DNA from: Zasmidium citrigriseum
Taxonomy: Eukaryota; Ascomycota; Dothideomycetes; Mycosphaerellales; Mycosphaerellaceae
DNA length: 64,000 bases
Assembly (NCBI GenBank): GCA_002786025.1
Contig: NHNW01000023.1
Coordinates: 521,058 to 585,057 of the forward strand
Reading direction: 5' to 3'
Shown here: positions 57,030 to 64,000 of the stretch, piece after piece
Layout: each line of letters begins with the position of its first letter
Numbering within the stretch: the stretch's first letter is position 1
Notes under the pieces: generated by a model
Database searches by the model: none
Seen by the model: only the letters and a program-made list of their open reading frames with translations
What the model was told of the DNA's origin: nothing
Program-made: the position numbers and the translations under genes

Positions 57030-57473
57030 TCACTGCTGTCCGCAGGCAAGGGCACATCCCATTTGCTTCCGGCGAGGATGAAACAGCAGACCAGTCAAGG
57101 CCGATGTCTTTCGATGCTCGTGGACACAAAGATCCTCGTGAGGCCAGGCAAGCAGAGCGTCGGTCAACCCGTTTCCGCAGACGAGAATCATGAGATCATG
57201 GTCGTTGAGAAGTCGAGAAGAAGGCAGAGCTGGATGTAGTGTCTGGAATAGTTCAATTTGAGAAGGGGCCTTGGGCGAGTCATGGAGTTCCGTCTGGTAC
57301 GCACCCTCCAGCCGAAGGGCAGCATTGTACTGCTTCATGGACAGCGACACCCGGCATTGCTTATCGGCGCAGATACAACACCCTGGCCAGACAGTATCGA
57401 CAATCGCATTCCAACACGACATGTCCAGTCCTCTAGATGACGCTTGGAGAGACCTTCTATCGACTCGTACCAT
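57030..57473 (-). CDS. Hypothetical protein
   Basis: A frame of 147 codons from ATG 57471-57473. The composition is coding-like, with ten or so Cys (GCCICADKQCRVS, ILVCGN, GCALACGQQ) and a Leu-rich middle. No signal peptide, membrane helix or known domain is seen. It lies in a gene-poor region, so it may be a fragment. Confidence 0.3.
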   Translation of the reverse strand: MVRVDRRSLQASSRGLDMSCWNAIVDTVWPGCCICADKQCRVSLSMKQYNAALRLEGAYQTELHDSPKAPSQIELFQTLHPALPSSRLLNDHDLMILVCGNGLTDALLAWPHEDLCVHEHRKTSALTGLLFHPRRKQMGCALACGQQ

Positions 57474-60270
57474 ACCATGGCTCTACCACTCTCCTGCTTC
57501 TCGGTCGGCGCTGGAGAGGCAATTTGCAGAGCCGCGAAGAGCGGGGAAGTTGACGTCCCAACATCGCCGATAGTCGCTGACGAACTTCACAGTGCGACAT
57601 GGTCCTCGATGATTCGATTCCTTCATCGAGTACGTGGGCTGCAGCAGCTGTACCAAACGATGAAGGAGTTGAAAGCGCAAATCTTTGCAGGATGCGGGCA
57701 GGTGAAGACGCTGGAGCCAGTGTGGGGCTCAATCAATCCACCTCAATCCGGATTGAACAATCCCCATCAATCCATCAATCAAACTCGCATCATTGATCAG
57801 GATCCTGGAGCAATCGCAACGGAAGAGTCGAAAGCGGGAGACTGCGATGTGGAATGCGGTCGCTCACCGCCACAATCAAGTGCATATCGATCTTTCTCCA
57901 AGGTCGTGCGGTGAACCATGCTATGTTCCGCGAGCCGTTGAAACTTCGTTGTTTCTTGACGAGCAGAGCCAGATCAGGATCCGAAAAGGCGAGCGTCGTA
58001 AGCTGAAGCATGAAGCAACGAACTTTGGGAGATGATTGAAGAGTAGTGCAGATCAGTTGCCCTGGAAGTCATGCGGGTTCTCTGGAAGTCATGCTTATTG
58101 GGTCTTTGGAGGAAGAGGTTGCGCCGTCCTCCGCTCTTGGATCTGAAGCCGTGCGAAGACGATCACCTCGACTTCAATGATACGGAAGTCGGCCTGAGGT
58201 GGAATGTAGCGACCAGCGAGGTGGTAGTTGGAGAAAAGATTCCATTCCGAAGTATTGCATGATGTAATACCCGAACCTTTCGTTGGCGTCCAGCATGTCT
58301 CTACTTGGTCTGATCGCTCAACGACTCACTGGCGACAGCCAGCAGCAGGTGGAAACATTTGTCTTCAACCTCGATCGACCCCTCCCTGTGGGATTGACCA
58401 GCCCACATACCCAATACCCAGCTGAGCGATGCCGTCGCAGGCAAACATCGCAGACGCTTCCCACCAAGACCAGCGCTTCCATCTCGACATGTCAAGATAT
58501 TGCGTGTCTGCTTCGTCTTGCGCAGCACAATCCTCCTCATGCCCCGCAGCTGTCACAACCATCCTCACTCTGTGCGCAGCAGAACCATCCTGACAGTCAC
58601 TCCTTCCATTGCCGCGAGTACTGCCATATCCCGACACGCTCAGCGGAGCTCCTTTCGAAAGTCTTGTGGAAGAGGAATCATGGCCTCTTTGCACTCCCCA
58701 TCTTCGCCGATATCTGAGGTATGAGGCGTGGAGAGTTTTGGCACTGTGGTGGTTCTCTTCTGCTCGTCCTGCTGTTGTGGGGTTCATGCATGCCATCCTC
58801 CCTACGCAGATGTCGTGTCGCCTTGCGCCCGCCCTCAAATCCTCCAGACTGTCCTCTCTTTCAAGCAAGACGTACCAGCTAAGATCGTTTCTGTATTCCA
58901 TCCGCCGTTCTGGCATGCATCACCCTCGCCAGCAGCGCCAGCCCTCCAAGTCCCAAGTATCCGCCTGCACAATGTTGCGCATGCTTGAGCGGTCCTCGCG
59001 CATCTTCGTCTTCTGTATGGGCTCGCTCGCGGCGGCGGTGGAGGAGGTATGTCGAGTCGGTCGTGAACGGAGAGGGTTTGGCGAAGATTCCCGCAGTGAA
59101 GAGTGGCGCTCGTACGTGAGGAGGCGCTTTTCGGAGTCGCGGGTGAAGTAGGTTGATCGAGATGGACGTCGGCCTGCTCAGGACTTTGCCGTCAGTGGCG
59201 TCGTGGTCAGTCTCGGACAGGATGTCAATGCCAGTGCGTGTGCGAGCCCATGCTGGCCGAAGGCGAGACTGGCTTGGTCCATCGCCGTCGCTTCGAGGAT
59301 GCTTCAGCAGCGCATGCGCCCGATGCTTTCAGAAGTTGCTGCAGTCAACGCCCGGCGACTGCTGCGCGCCCGCCCGACGACTCCCGCTCGCGAATTGCAC
59401 CGAAGCCCTTCGACTCTGTCCTCTGTGGGCAGCGGCAAGCAACATACTGTCGAAAAGAAGTTGAAGTGTGATGGGGAAGATGCGCTCGCTGTGCAATCTC
59501 CGCGGCTGGTGTGCGAGTCAGCCAGCCGCAACCTGTCCTCGTCGCATGACGGGCACCGCTTGGAAGTGGTCGCTTTGCTGCTCCCATTCTTTCCCAACTA
59601 GATACGCACCTTGGAGCGGCTTTGGCTTCATGTCAGCTCCATCGCAAGCAATCCGCCAGAAGCGCCCGCTCGAACATCTCTGCCGCAAGAATTCCATGCC
59701 CGTGTGCTTCGTCAACCCGCCTCGCCTCGTATCCTTCGCACTCCTGAGGTTCCAAGAGGGAGTTGTTAGGTGGTGAGGTGTCTTCGCCTCGTCGCTCAAT
59801 ACCATGCCTTGTTGCGACGGGTGCTGCGTCTCGACTGCGTACCCATCTAAAGGCGCACGAGTCCATTGCCTCGTGTTCGCCCTGGCCCTCCTGTCGCAAG
59901 CGTTTCAGCCGTCGCGACGCTGGAACCAACTGTGCTTCGAAATTTTGCGACCCAACGACGGTCTGGAAAAATGCCACAAAAATGTCGCAAGAGGATTTCA
60001 GAGGCGCAGAATTTTTGGAAGAGGTTTTAGAGAATTTTGTGGTTATGGCGCGAGCGTGGACGAGTGCAGACGTTTCCAATCCCATGGAAAGTCGTATACT
60101 CTAGAAGACGTAGTACGCGAGGGAAATTCACGCGCTCTCCCTCTTGTTGCATTCTAGATTTGCGAGTAACACAACAAACTCGATAGCGTACTTCCAAAAA
60201 ACTACATAGTGTAGCCCGTAGTATGTTGTTAAGTTCCATCAAAAAGGGCGGCCAAGACACACGATTCCAC
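57474..60270. other. Gene-poor region before the RIPped block
   Basis: Both strands have open frames of 100-180 codons (for example plus 58609-59151 and minus 58365-58916), but they overlap and none shows a domain. GC-rich sequence keeps several frames open at once here, so length alone is weak evidence. No gene is called. Confidence 0.4.
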
Positions 60271-60274
60271 TAGA

Positions 60275-60295
60275 TCACGTGACCCAATCACGTGA
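60275..60295. repeat. Two TCACGTGA palindromes in direct repeat
   Basis: TCACGTGA occurs at 60275-60282 and 60288-60295, just before the switch to RIPped DNA. The same CACGTGA core is in the ends of the MULE at 1872-5207. It might be a transposon end or a basic helix-loop-helix binding site. Confidence 0.5.
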
Positions 60296-60317
60296 CGTGG
60301 CCCGTGCGCAAAAAGCA

Positions 60318-60333
60318 GGGTTAGGGTTAGGGG
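60318..60333 (+). repeat. Telomere-like TTAGGG run
   Basis: The sequence GGGTTAGGGTTAGGGG holds two and a half units of the fungal telomere repeat. It sits exactly at the border between ordinary sequence and AT-rich RIPped sequence. Confidence 0.7.
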
Positions 60334-61644
60334 TTTATAGGCGGATAGAGAATATCTAACGGTTACTCCTCTTACTATTAGGGATTTACGTAATAAATAG
60401 TAAGTAGCTATAAGACTACTATAAACTAGAATACTATTATACCTATAGGTAAGAAGTATAGTAGACTATTAAAAGTATAACTATAGTATAAGCTAATATA
60501 CTTTATAGTATAGAGTAATAATAAACTATTTACTACTATTAGAAAGGTCTATTATTAGATATATACTATTAGGTAATAGAGGTCTTCTATAGTATACTAA
60601 TATCTATTATAGTTTCTACTCTTAAGAGTAGCTTAGTTATCTTTTAATTACTAGGCTATTTTTAAACTATAGTATATTACTTAGAGGATATCTATACTTA
60701 AACTTACTATTAATATATAAGCGCTTAGAGTTTTTACTCCCTAGAGTATAAAGGAGTTTAATAAGGTTAATTATTAATAGGGATATATAAGACTATAATT
60801 ATATATAGTAGGTTTATTAAATTAGTACTTCTAAAGTAAAAGAATAGAGAATTAGGTTTCTATACTATAGTTATTTAGCCTAGGGTTCTATTAATAATTT
60901 TCGTTAGTAGGCTTTTTAGAAGGAATTCTCTAATAGTATAATAGGATTAGTAGGTCTTTCTAGACTCTTACTTATTTATTATTTAGTCGTTAAGGATAAG
61001 AGAAAAATAAAGAGAAAGGTTACTAAATATACTTATAGAATCTTCCTCTTAGAGGTTTAGGCTTATATTAGTCTAGCTAATTATAACGCTAGGCTTTCTA
61101 CTTTTACTCTATCCTATATCTCTTAATATTATCTAGGATTTAGACTTAAGTTTACTAGTAGCTCTTATATAAAGAGCTATACTCTAGAGTAGGTCTAGTA
61201 GGGTTTAGATCGAATTAATCCGCTTTATATTATTATTTAAGTATATTAGAGTAGGTTTAGCTTATAATACCTAAGTTAAGTTAACCTAGTTTATATTACT
61301 CTTACTTACTCTAATCTAAGATTATAATTACTAAGTTCTTACTTAGTATAAAGAGGTTTACTAGTTTATAGTTATTCTAGACTAAGGTTTTAGGTTAGGG
61401 TTATAAGCTTATTTAGCCTTAGTTAGGCTAGGTTAGACTCGATTAGATTTAAGTAAGTACTACCTAACTATATATTAAATACTTAGCCTATTAATTATAT
61501 ATCTTATTATCTTTAACTTATTCTACTATCTCTTTTTACTCTTTTAGTAAACTCTATTATTAAGGCTCCTCCGTAATATAGTCGTACTTTATAAACCGCC
61601 TTATATAATTTATATACTATACGTAGGTAAGTTCTATTATAGGG

Positions 61645-61880
61645 TCGTATTTTAAATTACGTATTTTATCGTTAGGTCGTATTTTAAACCTATATTTTAG
61701 ATTCTAGTATCTATATTTTAGATTCTAGTACCCGTATTTTAGATTTTAGTACCCGTATTTTAGATTCTAGTACCTATATTTTAGACTTTACTACCCGTAT
61801 TTTAGATACTCTATACCTATATTTTATAATCGAGTATCCGTATTTTAGTTACGTTATACCCGTATTTTAGCTATATTATA
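61645..61880. repeat. Minisatellite of 21-22 bp units
   Basis: About ten units of the form ATTTTAGATTCTAGTACCCGT occur with small changes, mainly C/T differences as RIP would make. The unit length shifts from 21 to 22 in the last third. Confidence 0.8.
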
Positions 61881-62663
61881 CTAGTATTATAAATATAGAT
61901 ACTCGTAAATTTAGATTAAGATACTTAAAACTTAGCTAACGTACTAATAGGTTACGTTAGGATAGCCCTACTTTATATATATTATATCCTAGCTAGATAT
62001 AGATATAGAACTAGTTATCTAGTTACTTTATACCTTTATTTAAATACTCTATACTATATAAATACCTTAGCCGAGTTTTTATTTATATTAGTCTTTCTCT
62101 TATTAAAATTAAACTCTTTAAGATAAGGGTCTTAAGTACTATATATTAATACTACGCTATACGTAGTTTTATCTAGGCTAAATCTCTAATCTTACTATAA
62201 TTTATAGCTTTTTAATAATATAAACCTTAAAATAAAGTATAGATAAGCCTCTAACTCTAACTTACGTAAGAAAAATACTACCTAATATAAGTATAGCTAT
62301 TATAATAGATAAAGAGATATATTAAAATAAAAAGGAAAGATAGGGCTAAAGGTTTTCTAGACTACTATCCCTAGCCTAGATAAAAAAAGTAGTAATATCT
62401 TCTCCCTAGTATTAGTCGAGAAAATATTATATACTAGGCCTAGGAGTTAAACTATAGTTATTACTACTATACTATAGAAGCGAAATAAGCCTAAATACCT
62501 AATTAAATAAGAGAAGACTCTTTTAGCTTATCTACTCTAACTACGCTCTTACCTTAAGGATATATCTATAGGCCTAGGAGATAGTATTAAATCGCGTAGT
62601 CTAGATAGATAGGCTAGAAAGACTATATTATACTTTAACTAGTTAGATAGGAAATAGACTAGT

Positions 62664-62890
62664 ACGTAAAGCGTCTACTATAGAGTAGTAAATAGACTTA
62701 TAGTATAAAGCCCTCTAATAGCCTAGAAAGTTATATAAGGTAGAGATATTCCTACCTTATATAACTAAATCTTACTACGTAAAGCCTCTATAGTAGATTA
62801 GTAAATAGACTTATAGTATAAAGGCCCCTAATCTTCTATTTAGGTTATATAAGGTAGGGATATCTCTACCTTACGTAACTAAATCTTAGA
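62664..62890. repeat. Tandem duplication of about 113 bp
   Basis: The segment beginning ACGTAAAGC at 62664 recurs at 62777. Both copies carry AGTAAATAGACTTATAGTAT and end in an AAGGTAG...CTACCTT hairpin followed by AACTAAATCTTA. Confidence 0.75.
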
Positions 62891-63239
62891 TATCTAACTC
62901 TCTTTTTTGTCGTATACTCTATTATATACTAAAGTAATAGTATAAAATATATAGGATAATAATAGACTAGCGCCTTTACTAGGTCTTATAATATAGTTAT
63001 ATTATAAGTAATACGTAGAGAGTAATTAATATAAGGTAGGTATACCTCTAGAGCTCGATACTCTATTATACTTATTAAACTATCTTCGTCGATTTATATA
63101 TAATATAGTACTATAATATATATATACTATCCTTACTAAAAGAAGGTATTTAACTAATTACTAGAGTAATAGTATATAGTTATAACCCCTATAATATTTA
63201 TCTATTAATATATATATATTATATAAACTAGTAGCTTAT

Positions 63240-63274
63240 TACGTAAGGTAGGGATATCCCTATCTTACGTAACC
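63240..63274. repeat. Palindrome CGTAAGGTAGGGATATCCCTA-type
   Basis: An almost perfect palindrome centred on GATATC, with arms TACGTAAGGTAGG. Related palindromes are at about 62737-62766 and 62848-62878. They look like joined terminal inverted repeats. Confidence 0.65.
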
Positions 63275-64000
63275 TAAATAGGACTAAAATATATAATTAT
63301 ACTTCGCCTAGTATAGAAATCTTAATATAACTATACTATAAAGCTAGTATTAAAAACAAGAATATAGATTAATTTAGAATCGTAAAATAATATTATTATA
63401 CTATATAGAATAGCTCTCTTCTAGTAGATAGCTATAAGCCTCTAAAGATATATATAAAATCTTAGTAGGTATTAGTTATATAGAAAGAGGTCTATAGACA
63501 TACTCTCTATAGCGCTATAGATACTAATAGAAACTTATCTAGCCCTTTAAGTTAGAACCGTTTATATTTATAGGGATTTATAGCCTCTAATAGCTTTTAT
63601 TTAATATATATATAGCTCCTCTTAGCGTCCTAAAGTTAAGTATAAGCCCTATATTAGGGGCTATTACTATATATTAAGGTTTAAGTAACTACGGCTATAT
63701 TAAGCTTACTAGAATTTAAGTTTAAACCTTCTATAGATCCCTATATATATCTATACTAAACCTAGTAGCCTAGTAAGCTTCCCTAGTATAAAAGCTAAAT
63801 TTCTTACTATCTAAATTCTCTTCCTTTATATCTACTTTATATATAAAGTATACCTCTCCTATAAATATATCTAGTACCTTAATATACTAGTATAATAGCT
63901 ATATCCTAACCTTAGCTAAGTAGCCCCTACTATTAAGATAGAAGATAACCTATATATTAAAAATAAGGATACTAAGATTAAGATAGAAGATAGGCTATAG

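Larger units (their letters stand above)
60340..64000. repeat. Heavily RIP-mutated AT-rich repeat block, runs off the window
   Basis: CpA and TpG are almost absent and TpA dominates throughout. There are no open frames of useful length. The GC content is lower than in the RIPped MULE at the left, so this is a more strongly mutated or different repeat. I could not identify the original element. The block continues past the end of the window. Confidence 0.85.

Noticed and set aside
58365..59151. Frames of 180 codons on both strands near 58.4-59.2 kb
   Set aside because: They overlap antisense in GC-rich DNA where several frames stay open by chance, and neither shows a family pattern.
1..64000. 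CRISPR arrays, tRNA or rRNA genes
   Set aside because: No repeat-spacer pattern was seen and the organism is a fungus. Reading by eye found no tRNA-like cloverleaf or rRNA segment, though a dedicated scan was not possible.

Overview
This window is nuclear DNA of a filamentous ascomycete. The genes carry short GT-AG introns of about 45-90 bp, and the families are typical of such fungi (Zn2Cys6 regulator, HET domain, GH55 and GH16 glucanases, MFS pumps). Two long blocks have almost no CpA or TpG, the footprint of repeat-induced point mutation (RIP). A Dothideomycete (Mycosphaerella-like) origin is an inference from gene style, not shown directly.

Layout. 0-7.3 kb holds conserved housekeeping genes: COQ6 (ubiquinone synthesis), a DUF4336 protein and a mitochondrial ribosomal uL29 protein. 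COQ6 and the DUF4336 gene once shared a divergent promoter of about 370 bp. A 3.3-kb Mutator-like DNA transposon has split it; its internal part is RIP-mutated, while its 56-bp terminal inverted repeats and 13-bp target duplication are still readable. 7.7-12 kb has a HET-domain gene and a Zn2Cys6 regulator. 13.7-18.1 kb is a cluster of four related F-box-like genes. 18.3-28.4 kb holds cell-wall genes: a secreted GH55 beta-1,3-glucanase and a very large secreted GH16 protein with five cysteine-rich modules and a chain of small phase-1 exons. Between them is a small gene for the APC/C subunit CDC26. 29.7-31.8 kb encodes an arginine/serine-rich protein that carries a complete I-PpoI-like His-Me finger nuclease motif. 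32.7-41.5 kb is a metabolic and transport block: aquaglyceroporin, sulfatase, two MFS transporters and an NmrA-like oxidoreductase gene with a frameshift and a tandem copy of its 3' end.

Beyond 42 kb gene density collapses. There is one convincing gene, for a secreted protein with possible Kex2 sites at 44.6 kb, and several decayed reading frames. About 14 kb (46.5-60.3 kb) is low-information sequence that includes diverged duplicate segments. At 60.3 kb a pair of TCACGTGA palindromes and a short telomere-like TTAGGG run mark an abrupt change into heavily RIPped, AT-rich repeat DNA that continues to the end of the window. The overall picture is a gene-rich arm running into a repeat-rich, possibly subtelomeric or transposon-rich, compartment.

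All exon joins were made by eye from splice signals and frame continuity. None was tested by transcript data or database search.
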